DNA from: JAKAFX01 sp049965715
Lineage (GTDB): Archaea; Thermoplasmatota; Thermoplasmata; Thermoplasmatales; Thermoplasmataceae
Direction of reading: 5' to 3'
Assembly: GCA_049965715.1 (NCBI GenBank)
Contig: JBMFWA010000018.1
Coordinates: forward strand, 1-27,954
Length of the DNA stretch: 27,954 nt
In this document: in pieces, positions 16,133 to 26,451 of the stretch
Layout of the letters: each line of letters opens with the position of its first letter
Position numbering within the stretch: position 1 is the first letter of the stretch
Translations under genes and position numbers: made by a program
Notes under the pieces: generated by a model
What the model was told of the DNA's origin: nothing
What the model saw: only the letters and a program-made list of their open reading frames with translations
Database searches by the model: none

Positions 16133-16483
16133 ATGAAAATAATAGCAGTTGTTGATGAAGAAAACTACATCACGCCCTTGGAATATGGCAGTTCCATAAT
16201 GCTGATTGACGACGAGACAAGAAAGATAACGGAATATGAGAACCCCGGATTCGGCGCCATTCATGGCGGAAAGGAAAGAGCAATGTCGGCGATCCTTACA
16301 CTCAAGCCTGATGCCATCGTCGTGAAGGAAGGGACTCTCTGCCCCGGTTCATATTTCATGTCCAGGGGAAAGATGAAATACATCAGCACCGAACATGAGA
16401 AGTTTGACGAGATAATGAAGAACCTTCCTGACCTGCAGAAGAAAGCAGTCAGTGAACTTGAACCAATAATGTACCAGGAATAA
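16133..16483 (+). CDS. Small conserved archaeal protein, possibly NifX-like fold
   Basis: A 116-residue soluble protein. It starts with a short strand MKIIAVVDE, then alternates strands and helices. IHGGKERAMSAILTLKPDAI followed by VVKEGTLCPGSYFMS recalls the second half of NifX/dinitrogenase iron-molybdenum cofactor-binding domains, in which a conserved segment predicts whether a site is free. This is a weak, fold-level likeness. One cysteine (in GTLCPGS) is the only obvious reactive residue. A good TATA box supports the start. It is convergent with the DUF99 gene, with one base between the stops. I do not assign a function. Confidence 0.75.
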   Translation: MKIIAVVDEENYITPLEYGSSIMLIDDETRKITEYENPGFGAIHGGKERAMSAILTLKPDAIVVKEGTLCPGSYFMSRGKMKYISTEHEKFDEIMKNLPDLQKKAVSELEPIMYQE

Positions 16484-16484
16484 A

Positions 16485-17060
16485 TCAGGCCCTGCCTCTA
16501 CTTTTCCCGTATTTGATTGCGGAACCTATCAGGTGCGAAATCCTGATCGGTTCTGGCATCAACCCCTCTTTTCTTGTTTTTTCGATTATTCTCTTTGCCT
16601 CTGAAATTTCTATGCCTTTAAGATTAACATAGATCGATTTTCTGTTGCCGATTTCGATCTTATCGATCCTGCTGCGCCTTATGATGTCTATTCCCCTCTG
16701 CGGTTCAGAATGGTGTTTTTCTATGGCACTGATAAGTGCATCTCTGTCAGGTTCTCTCCTTGTCACAGAAATGACCGGCCTTTGTGATTTCTCATAGACC
16801 TCGTCCAGATCGCAGATATTCATCCCGCCGAATGTGATTCCGTCCGTCATCACCATGTTCACCGATTCCCCCATGTCATGGTTAAGGATGTCAATTATAA
16901 CCTCAGTGCTATCGTAACCGTCCAGCATAATCTTCCTGATGATAACTCCCTCAATTTTGAAATCCATCCTCATAACCGTGAGTACGAGTTCAGTCTGATC
17001 GTCCCTGTCCCGCCTGAACGGGGCATCATCCACGCCAAGAATCCGGATGTTTTTCTTCAT
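16485..17060 (-). CDS. DUF99 (UPF0215) family protein, putative endonuclease-like
   Basis: A 191-residue archaeal protein of the DUF99/UPF0215 family, whose fold resembles endonuclease V and which some databases label endonuclease dU. Family features seen are ILGVDDAPF (7-15, with paired acidic residues), MLDGYDSTEVIIDIL, VMTDGITFGGMNICDL and, after a PVISVTRREPD segment, SIYVNLKGIEISEA. The C terminus has HLIGSAIKYGKSRGRA, a conserved helix of the family. A nucleic-acid repair role is the published suggestion for the fold; activity of this member is inference. The promoter is unclear; TATTAAG near 17093-17099 is about 36 bases upstream. The 23S rRNA gene lies divergently about 0.9 kb away. 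Confidence 0.87.
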   Translation of the reverse strand: MKKNIRILGVDDAPFRRDRDDQTELVLTVMRMDFKIEGVIIRKIMLDGYDSTEVIIDILNHDMGESVNMVMTDGITFGGMNICDLDEVYEKSQRPVISVTRREPDRDALISAIEKHHSEPQRGIDIIRRSRIDKIEIGNRKSIYVNLKGIEISEAKRIIEKTRKEGLMPEPIRISHLIGSAIKYGKSRGRA

Positions 17061-17179
17061 TCATTATACCTGTCACATGAATGCAAATTGAACTTAATAT
17101 AGGATGATCTCACGCGTAAAAACTGTCCAGTTTGTGCTGATTATTCTTTTTCTGATACAGATTATGATTTTCGTTGGGC

Positions 17180-17549
17180 CTGTCAGCGCCTGCCATTGCA
17201 AGGTCTCAGGGCTGTATTCTTTCATTGCGTCATAGATTCTTGAGGTCGGTTATTATCTGTTCTGGAATGCACGGTGCGCCACTGCCCTTATCAAAAACTG
17301 TTCAAGCTCGAATTTCATTGTTGAAAAATTCGTCAAGTTCGCAACGGATCGCCTGCCTGTAGAAATGCGCAGTACATTGCGCAATTTTACCATTTATGGC
17401 GAAATGCATGCATTCAGGGATTCATCTTTGTTGGCAATCAGTTCGTCCAGACTGGAGGGTCTGAAGTCGTAACCATCGGCAAGTATGTCTCCCGACGCTA
17501 TTTCCAGATCATGACTGGTTGTATCTCTATCCTGATCATTGGGTGTGAT
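17180..17549 (-). pseudogene. Decayed minus-strand gene upstream of 23S rRNA
   Basis: Three consecutive minus-strand open stretches in different frames read like one broken protein. 17397-17549 (51 codons, no start) contains HDLEIASGDILADGYDF and SSLDELIANKDESLN. The next frame continues HFAINGKIAQCTAHFYRQ and CELDEFFNNEIRA before a stop. Then come GSGAPCIPEQIITDLKNL and, after another shift, YDAMKEYSPETLQWQAL. Composition is normal for a soluble protein and the pieces are in order, so at least two frameshifts and one stop separate it from an intact gene. I do not recognise the family. It might also be two unrelated small remnants. Confidence 0.5.
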
Positions 17550-17822
17550 TTATCTTTCCTTATTCATCTTTCATTTAATTTTTCCTGTTAATGATGATAA
17601 GGGAAGGCTTGATCCTCTGATTGAATTCCCCGGTCTTTGCTAGTTGTACTGGATCCAGTTCAGAGCTTGTACACACACAAAACATGATCTTGAGGGATCC
17701 TCTCACATCGGACCCTGCAACCAGAAACTCTGCTAGAAAGCCGGTACGGTGCGTGTGATTGCATCAAAGCTCAATTTCACACAAATCAATCGGTAGGTGT
17801 TCTGCATGGCAAACACCAAAAC
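17550..17822. other. Gene-free stretch before the rRNA promoter
   Basis: No gene seen. ATGATGA (17591-17597) and CTGA (17617-17620) look like C and D' boxes of a guide RNA, but the spacing is wrong and no proper D box follows. Confidence 0.3.
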
Positions 17823-17831
17823 GCTTATATC
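17823..17831 (+). promoter_or_regulatory. Promoter (TATA box) of the 23S rRNA gene
   Basis: GCTTATATC, preceded by the purine-rich CCAAAAC (a plausible BRE), predicts a transcript start near 17853. The precursor would then contain the whole 5' arm of the processing stem (17899-17937). Confidence 0.6.
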
Positions 17832-17898
17832 AAGCAAAACAATACCACGCTTACGCTCTGTTAATGCACTCTATGATTGAATAAGTCATGGGGGAAGG

Positions 17899-17937
17899 GT
17901 TAGAGGTTTTAATTAACCGATGATACCAATCATTTAA
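17899..17937 (+). repeat. 5' arm of the 23S precursor processing stem
   Basis: GTTAGAGGT (17899-17907) and GATACCAATCATTTAA (17922-17937) are exact complements of ACCTCTAAC (20910-20918) and TTAAATGATTGGTATC (20889-20904). The pairing loops out the entire 23S rRNA, as for archaeal pre-rRNA that is cut by the tRNA-splicing endonuclease at a bulged stem. The unpaired parts are unequal: 14 bases on this arm and 5 on the other. Confidence 0.9.
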
Positions 17938-17954
17938 TTCAAGTAAAAGGCAAA

Positions 17955-20880
<2,926 letters not shown>

Positions 20881-20888
20881 TAAATACG

Positions 20889-20918
20889 TTAAATGATTGG
20901 TATCAAGAGACCTCTAAC
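20889..20918 (+). repeat. 3' arm of the 23S precursor processing stem
   Basis: TTAAATGATTGGTATC and ACCTCTAAC, complementary to the 5' arm at 17899-17937. Confidence 0.9.
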
Positions 20919-20930
20919 TTTATAGAGCTA

Positions 20931-20944
20931 TTTTTTATTTTTTT
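20931..20944 (+). terminator. T-rich terminator of the 23S transcript
   Basis: TTTTTTATTTTTTT directly downstream of the processing stem, the usual form of an archaeal intrinsic terminator. From here to 21273 the sequence is AT-rich and shows no gene. Confidence 0.65.
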
Positions 20945-21273
20945 GATTTGGTAGAGAATATGCCCTGAGATTTTATGGAATCGATTCCCGAATACTTCTA
21001 CGGTATAGTAGAAAAAGTTGAAAAAAACCATATCTCTTCATTCTTCATATAATTCCGAAAGGGGGAGCTTTTCTAGTATCAGAAAATTACCATACTCGAT
21101 TTGAAATCTAAAGCAAAATGCTCTCATCTAAGCATTCACGGGTTTGAAAAGCATGTTCACAGGCTTCTATTTTCTGGTTTTTACAGCGAGCTCATCAGTT
21201 TTACATATTGCGTTGTTCGGGGTTCATTCACAAATCGCCATCTTTGCGATGCCTTTCATACGTGTACGTATTT

Positions 21274-21456
21274 ATGAAAAATCTAGGTCACGATGCACCT
21301 AATCCATATCTCTCTCTTCTAAAAGCATTCAGAAAAGAGACCTTCCTCTATCTGGATAATGAGAGTGCGGAGAAGACCTCAGATAAGGCTAATCAGCTTT
21401 TCTATATAGTGGCATGGTTGTTTGAGCACAGGTTCTATAGCGAGAAGGACCCATAA
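21274..21456 (+). CDS. Unrecognised 60-residue protein
   Basis: I do not recognise this protein. The open frame runs from a TTG at 21208, but the first ATG (21274) gives a compact 60-residue product beginning MKNLGHDAPNPYLSLLKAF, with a charged middle (YLDNESAEKTSDKANQ) and an aromatic end (LFYIVAWLFEHRFYSEKDP). It is probably a helical cytosolic protein, with a short amphipathic or hydrophobic helix near the C terminus. No clear ribosome site or strong TATA box is seen. It precedes the exported-protein gene by 94 bases and lies in the same AT-rich patch behind the 23S gene, so it may belong to the same acquired unit (inference). Confidence 0.5.
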   Translation: MKNLGHDAPNPYLSLLKAFRKETFLYLDNESAEKTSDKANQLFYIVAWLFEHRFYSEKDP

Positions 21457-21520
21457 ATACACACTATTTGTATTATAGTTACTTATCAATTGAATCTTGA
21501 CAATGTCGAAGTGCAACAAG

Positions 21521-21528
21521 TTTTATGT
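21521..21528 (+). promoter_or_regulatory. TATA box of the exported-protein gene
   Basis: TTTTATGT centred 26.5 bases before ATG 21551. This fixes the gene start upstream of the in-frame TAG and not at the later ATG 21704. Confidence 0.55.
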
Positions 21529-21550
21529 ATTATTGGTACATGTTTCAACC

Positions 21551-22543
21551 ATGCCTAAATTTGGACATGTACACTTTCTATTGAGTGTTGTATCAGTAGT
21601 TGCCATAGCTCTCTTGGTGTCTGCAACATTTTCGGGTGTGACTTAGGCGTCAGGGAAAAGTAGTTACTCTTCGAACGCTGCTTCTTCTGACCGCGGTCTT
21701 GATATGACACTTCTGGCAAATGAAATGCAACTCAAAAAAGAGTTCACGATATGGTACGGCCATATTGGGCACGAGTACGGTGCCCTTACACCAGCGTCGA
21801 GACTCACATTGTTCAATCTTTTCATAAAGTCTAGCACTGAATATCAGAATCAGTTATCACAAATAGCAAACGAGCAGTCTGAGCTCCAGTCAGCTGGTGT
21901 CAAAATTTCATCAGTGCAGCAGTTTAAGGTCAGCCTTGGTCAAAACGATCCTTCGATTATGTTCAATATCCAATCGATTAACCTTCCTTGGTGGTTGGCG
22001 GGACTCACTGTTGGATATAATTACCTCTACTACGTGCAGTACAATGGAATAAATGCTCTGTATTACTACCAAGGTTTGGAAAGTCAGTTGAGCCAGAACA
22101 ATCTTTATGTCTCGCTTAGCTCAGGATTCGGGGCTGGTATCGGAGCGGCCGTTATAGCAAGCGTTATTAGTGCGGCGTTGGCTTCGACGATTATTGGTCT
22201 GATTCTAGCAGCGATAGCGACAGTCTTATCCTATCTTCTCCTGTCGGGAGAACAGCAGACCCTTACAAACGCGTATGATTCCACTCAAGTATTTGGCAAT
22301 TATGGCTTCCTGCAGGTAGAATTTGAACAATCCTATTTCCTAGATGGCTTGTCTGATGCATTCGAGGGTTACGCCTGGAATTATGGTACTCAGAGTTTCC
22401 AGACAATATACGGGCCTGTGCCTGAAGTGCCTGGAGCAAATTTGTTGACGAGCTTTGACAGCATGGTTCAAAGTGGAGTAAATCAATATGGCAGCAACAA
22501 CTGGAATTATGTGACTCAGGCGGTAAGTCCACTCCCGTTATGA
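21551..22543 (+). CDS. Exported protein with long hydrophobic block, interrupted by in-frame TAG
   Basis: The frame from ATG 21551 gives a typical Sec signal: HFLLSVVSVVAIALLVSATF. Codon 32 (21644-21646) is TAG; the same frame then continues ASGKSSYSSNAASSDRGLD and runs on, without further stops, to the TGA at 22541-22543 (330 codons in all). One C-to-T change (CAG to TAG) would explain it. The mature part has a helical N-terminal half and an uninterrupted 40-residue hydrophobic, Gly/Ala/Ile/Val-rich stretch (codons 193-232, ending IATVLSYLLL). An aromatic, Gly/Ser/Asn-rich C-terminal domain follows. The block has the size of the helical hairpin of pore-forming colicins. The family is unknown. 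Restarting at ATG 21704 would give 279 residues without a signal. The stop overlaps the next gene as ATGA. Confidence 0.6.
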
Positions 22544-22938
22544 GGCTACCTAAAATGAACACAAGAAAACAGGAACCGGGGCAAAGCCTATCACTCTTTT
22601 TGGGAGTGGTGGGCGCCATTTTTCTCTGGGTGGAGGCCATCTTGCAATTGAAGGCTTATTATTCCCCTGTCAACCCGTTTACCTTTGTTTCCTTGCCAGC
22701 TAATGTCTCTCTATTCGCTGGTATTTATTATGCAATAGCTGGGATGTTACCATTAACTATGGCACTGGGCACAAGGAAAGTCAAGTGGGGACTTTTGACA
22801 CTGCTTTTTGGTGGAGGGGGGCAGTATCTCACCTTGAGCTTGATGCCCGGGGTAGGAGGATTAGGACTGATCATAATGATTCTTATAGGCGCATATCCGT
22901 TGCTTGCAGGAAAGAACTCTGAGCCAAAGGCATTATAG
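22540..22938 (+). CDS. Small four-helix membrane protein, possible immunity partner
   Basis: A 132-residue membrane protein with no family I can name. Hydrophobic segments lie at about 17-36, 55-77, 84-102 and 104-123, with a short basic N terminus (MRLPKMNTRKQ) and a charged tail (GKNSEPKAL). Its ATG overlaps the stop of the exported-protein gene (ATGA), so translation is probably coupled and the two products should work together. Small four-helix membrane proteins next to a pore-forming toxin are the usual form of colicin-type immunity proteins, which is the basis of my suggestion; no sequence likeness is claimed. It may equally be a transport or anchoring partner. The stop codon is TAG, so TAG is a normal stop in this gene pair. 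Confidence 0.7.
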   Translation: MRLPKMNTRKQEPGQSLSLFLGVVGAIFLWVEAILQLKAYYSPVNPFTFVSLPANVSLFAGIYYAIAGMLPLTMALGTRKVKWGLLTLLFGGGGQYLTLSLMPGVGGLGLIIMILIGAYPLLAGKNSEPKAL

Positions 22939-23082
22939 GCCCAAAGATAACACTCAATACATAAGAGAAAGTCACCCTGCGCGTGTAATCATTTCTTTCT
23001 TGACTGGCCAGAAATGGTTCTGAAGTTAAAACTGATATCTGGCAACTTTTATTTATTGATTAGCACTGATCAGTTGATAGAA

Positions 23083-23424
23083 GTGAACGACCGCATTGAC
23101 CAGAATATAAAGAATTTCATGAAGACCCTGCCATCTGAGGATATCTACTTTGAAGCAGTACGAGAGATAATCAAGGATATCCTCAAGGAATACATCAAGA
23201 AGAGAATAAACGACGATCCGGAATTGAAATCCGGAATTGCGGACGTACTCAAGGAATTCATTGCGGCCAAACTGAAGGAATATGATTCCATGGCAAGAAT
23301 GGCAAGGATAACCGCCAAGATTGGCGTCAAGATTGCGCCGGATTCAATAAAGGATGAGGCTATGGACGATTTCGTGAACGTGTTCCAGAAGGAGATCGAG
23401 GAGATTATCAAAAAAACGATTTGA
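23083..23424 (+). CDS. Charged helical protein of unknown function
   Basis: A 113-residue soluble protein that is almost entirely helical and rich in Lys, Glu, Asp and Ile (IREIIKDILKEYIKKR-like heptads), ending EKEIEEIIKKTI-style. It has no cysteine and no recognisable domain. The frame opens at ATG 23014, but that N terminus is partly encoded by a T/A-rich box (TTTTATTTAT, 23047-23056) that looks like a promoter. GTG 23083 (VNDRIDQNIKNF) or TTG 23074 are then the likely starts. I chose GTG; the start is uncertain by up to 23 codons. The gene is convergent with the polymerase gene, with six bases between the stops. Confidence 0.65.
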   Translation: MNDRIDQNIKNFMKTLPSEDIYFEAVREIIKDILKEYIKKRINDDPELKSGIADVLKEFIAAKLKEYDSMARMARITAKIGVKIAPDSIKDEAMDDFVNVFQKEIEEIIKKTI

Positions 23425-23430
23425 TTGGAT

Positions 23431-24840
23431 TCACTCAATCTTCTGGAATTTCTTAACTATTGTTGACATTGAGTGCAGATCAAACATTGTCATTATGGAT
23501 GGTTTTGGATTGAAATTCATCATCCTCTGGTATTCGGTCTGTGATTGCCATGTCGAGGAGTTCACGTACCTGACGCCCTTGTAATTGCCGAGCGCATGTG
23601 AATGCACATGCCCGGTTATGAATATGTCTGGCACGGTGTCAATGACATGATAATCCTCCTGTGACGGTATCAGCGGCGTCTTTCCGCCATACTTTATTGC
23701 AAGGTGCCTTCTCTTGAGCATCTCCTCTATTGCCTTTCCAATGGTATCAAAATTGAGCCCTGGAATGAGTTCCACCATGTCGTTCAGCGACATCCCGTGG
23801 TAGAGCAGCACATTCCTTCCCTCAAGTATCAGATTGAAGGGATTGGGCAGTAGCACTGCGTTCTTCGGAAACTCCTTTTTAATCCTGTCCGGAAAAACCG
23901 GTTGCGGTTCAGCAAGCCTCACTATGTCATGATTTCCCGGCATTATGAATGTCGTTATGTCCTCTGGTATTTCCCTGATGTATTCTGCCAGTTTGAAGTA
24001 CTGCTCCAGCGGATTCAGTATCTCCAGGTCATCCTCCTGTCCCGGATAAACGCCTATTCCGTCCACCACGTCTCCGCTGAGAATGAGGTATTTCACTTTC
24101 TGTGCATCGCTGTCAGAAGATCTGAGCCAGGAGATCATTCTCCTGAAATCATCATCCCTGAACGTCTTGCTCCCGACATGGATATCTGATAATGATGCGA
24201 CATAGACCGGATCTCTCCCGGTATCCTCGATAATCCTTGCAGGAACGTCCGGCCTGATTATCTCGTTCACGAATATGGTTGGAGTTTTTCCCTGGGATAC
24301 CGATCCGACAATACCTATGACCTCATCCTGAAGGATCAGTTCCTTTGAGACTCCCTTTCCCTTCATCAGTATGACGGATATCTGATCCTCCATGTCCTCT
24401 ATCATAATCTTCCTGTGCCCGTTAAGCGTGGTTGAAACCTCTGAAACCATCCCGATTATCTTGACCTCGCCCTGAGATCTCTTTGCAAGTTTTATGGGAA
24501 TGCTTCCCCTCATTGCGCTGGAAAGCGCGATTATCTTCTTGAGTTTGGAATACCTGCTCACGAAGTATCCCCTGAAATCGTCCACTGAGCTCCTGACCTT
24601 TATGTCCGGAAAATTGATCTCAAACCTGCTGTCGTCCTGCTGTATTCCATTTCTCAGAACGTCGAGAATATCGGATTCAGAGAGATAGCCCTGGGAGACT
24701 ACAGGATCGGTCAGCATGTTTTCAATCAGGGCCCCGGCATTCCTGTGAAGGATTATCTCCAGTGCCCTTGGATCCACCAGTATGCCATGGGAGTGAAAAA
24801 ATTCCAGAATCCTGGTTCTGTCTCCATAGAGTAGATCCAT
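23431..24840 (-). CDS. polB: DNA polymerase D small subunit (DP1, exonuclease)
   Basis: A 469-residue small subunit of the euryarchaeal replicative polymerase PolD, which carries the Mre11-like 3'-5' proofreading exonuclease and partners with DP2 at the fork. An N-terminal helical domain (1-60) is followed by an OB-fold (about 122-200) and a calcineurin-like phosphodiesterase domain. All metal motifs are intact: SLSDIHVG (217-223), LSGDVVDG (254-261), PGNHD (301-305), YHGMS (347-351) and GHVHSH (410-415). TTG 24858 is in frame, but ATG 24840 is 26.5 bases from the TATA-like TTTTTATG (24863-24870) and fits a leaderless start. The DP2 gene is not in the window. Confidence 0.96.
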   Translation of the reverse strand: MDLLYGDRTRILEFFHSHGILVDPRALEIILHRNAGALIENMLTDPVVSQGYLSESDILDVLRNGIQQDDSRFEINFPDIKVRSSVDDFRGYFVSRYSKLKKIIALSSAMRGSIPIKLAKRSQGEVKIIGMVSEVSTTLNGHRKIMIEDMEDQISVILMKGKGVSKELILQDEVIGIVGSVSQGKTPTIFVNEIIRPDVPARIIEDTGRDPVYVASLSDIHVGSKTFRDDDFRRMISWLRSSDSDAQKVKYLILSGDVVDGIGVYPGQEDDLEILNPLEQYFKLAEYIREIPEDITTFIMPGNHDIVRLAEPQPVFPDRIKKEFPKNAVLLPNPFNLILEGRNVLLYHGMSLNDMVELIPGLNFDTIGKAIEEMLKRRHLAIKYGGKTPLIPSQEDYHVIDTVPDIFITGHVHSHALGNYKGVRYVNSSTWQSQTEYQRMMNFNPKPSIMTMFDLHSMSTIVKKFQKIE

Positions 24841-24862
24841 GGAAAGACTAAAGGGCAAACTT

Positions 24863-24870
24863 CATAAAAA
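24863..24870 (-). promoter_or_regulatory. TATA box of the PolD small-subunit gene
   Basis: Minus-strand TTTTTATG, centred 26.5 bases before ATG 24840. Confidence 0.5.
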
Positions 24871-24915
24871 CATAGTGTAAACGCATTAACGAAACTGCTT
24901 TGACCGCCAGAGGTT

Positions 24916-26436
24916 TCAAGGACGTTTTGCAGTTATAAAAAGAAGCCTCTTCTTCAAAAATTCCCTGTCAAGATTTGACAGAAAATATCCAAGACGTGGC
25001 CCGCGATCCTTTCCTATCAGCGCTCGGTAGAATGCCGCGAACCCTTCTGCAGGCGGGATGTTCATTTTCTTAATGATCTCGTGGACCGAATTGTGTATAT
25101 CCTCAGGATTCCATCCGATGGTGTCCATCACTGAGATGAACTCCTGCAGGATCTTTTTGTCTGATTCTGTCAGCATGGCGGGATCATTGATGCCAAGCAT
25201 CCTGAATTTAACAGATTCCGGAGCGTATTTGTTCAGCCAGTTCCTCACGATCTGTATCTCGTTCTTGATGTCATTGTCCAGACTCTCCGCCTTGTAACCG
25301 CCTTTCTGCAGTGCCCTCAGGAGATTCCTGTCGTCAGGGTAGATCTGCACCAGGTTCACGATGTGCCTGAAGCTCACCTCAGGCGGCCTGACCTCCTTGC
25401 CTGTGGACGAATACTCCACGACACTTCTGAAATCAGGATCGCCCACAGTATCCTCTCCATAATATGCGGAAAGATATTTCTCGTATTCGTCCACGAGATT
25501 GAGGAGCCCGATTCCTGGATCGAAGTCTATGTGCCTTGATGGATTGTTCTTTGCAATGATGAATCTCATAATAGCCGGAGGGGCAAATTTCAGGACTTCG
25601 TTAGCGGCTATGGATATCCCCGTAGATGAATGCATGACGCCCATGCCCTTCAGAAATATTCTCTCATACAGTAGCGGTGCTGGTGGATCTATCCCGAATA
25701 TCTCCTTCGCTATGGCCTTTCCCGTATCATATGAACCGCCTGCTGCGCCATGATCCTTGCCAAAAGGCTCGATTGTGACTGAGAGTGCATACCATTTGGC
25801 CGGCCACTCTATTCTCCATGGCATCTTGCCGTCATCCTTCCTGATGTCAGCCTTTCCTGAATGGCCGCATTTGCATACATACTCTACATAAGGACTTGAG
25901 AATGATTTCACGGAGGTTGTTGTGATCGACCCGCACCTCTCGCATATTGGCTGGTACGGGGACCATCCTTCCTCGATCTTCCTGCCCGATATTCTTTCCA
26001 GTATATCCGCGACCTGGTCCTTCTTCTCGAAGAGAATCTCGATCGCCCTCTGGAATTTCCCGGTGGCATACAGGTTGGATGTTCTTATTACCTCAACATT
26101 GACATTCAGCGCATCGAGGGTGTCCAGAAAAGGAGCCAGAAAATATTCCGAATACGTGCCCTTTCCGTCAGGAGACGGAATCCTGTAAAGCGGCTTTCCA
26201 ACATGAGTGCTGTAACTCGCATCAAGAAATGGATACACCTTCCTGAGCGGGTCCATGTCGTCGCAGAGATAGATAAATCTCGATTTTAATCCGTTCTTGA
26301 GACTTGCCTTGTAAAGAATGTCTCCAGTGAGGATTTCCCGCATGTTGCCCACATGAATAGGACCGGACGGGGAAATTCCCGTTGATATTGTCTGATTTCC
26401 GGTGACATTCCTGAAATATGCGTCTGCCCAGTGCAT
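24916..26436 (-). CDS. lysS: Lysyl-tRNA synthetase, class I
   Basis: A 506-residue class I lysyl-tRNA synthetase, the archaeal and spirochaete type unrelated to the class II enzyme. The Rossmann domain has GISPSGPIHVGN (20-31, the HIGH motif). A zinc ribbon is inserted (Cys165, Cys168, Cys188, Cys190, His192). The KMSKS loop is degenerate: GVMHSSTGIS at 266-275, without the usual first lysine. The C-terminal helical bundle, which reads the anticodon, is complete. The gene starts 15 bases after the end of the gfcR-like gene and has no promoter of its own, so the two form an operon. Lack of the motif lysine is not expected to inactivate every class I enzyme, but it is worth checking. Confidence 0.96.
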   Translation of the reverse strand: MHWADAYFRNVTGNQTISTGISPSGPIHVGNMREILTGDILYKASLKNGLKSRFIYLCDDMDPLRKVYPFLDASYSTHVGKPLYRIPSPDGKGTYSEYFLAPFLDTLDALNVNVEVIRTSNLYATGKFQRAIEILFEKKDQVADILERISGRKIEEGWSPYQPICERCGSITTTSVKSFSSPYVEYVCKCGHSGKADIRKDDGKMPWRIEWPAKWYALSVTIEPFGKDHGAAGGSYDTGKAIAKEIFGIDPPAPLLYERIFLKGMGVMHSSTGISIAANEVLKFAPPAIMRFIIAKNNPSRHIDFDPGIGLLNLVDEYEKYLSAYYGEDTVGDPDFRSVVEYSSTGKEVRPPEVSFRHIVNLVQIYPDDRNLLRALQKGGYKAESLDNDIKNEIQIVRNWLNKYAPESVKFRMLGINDPAMLTESDKKILQEFISVMDTIGWNPEDIHNSVHEIIKKMNIPPAEGFAAFYRALIGKDRGPRLGYFLSNLDREFLKKRLLFITAKRP

Positions 26437-26451
26437 TTCTGTTCTTAATCC

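Noticed and set aside
17591..17620. Box C/D-like guide RNA (ATGATGA ... CTGA)
   Set aside because: The distance between boxes is too long, no clear C' and D boxes follow, and no pairing with rRNA was evident.
21644..21646. Pyrrolysine at the TAG of the exported protein
   Set aside because: TAG is used as an ordinary stop by neighbouring genes, and no pyl gene or methylamine methyltransferase is in the window; a point mutation is simpler.
23014..23082. Upstream extension of the 113-residue helical protein to ATG 23014
   Set aside because: The added codons overlap a T/A-rich promoter-like box and differ in character from the charged helical protein, though they cannot be fully excluded.
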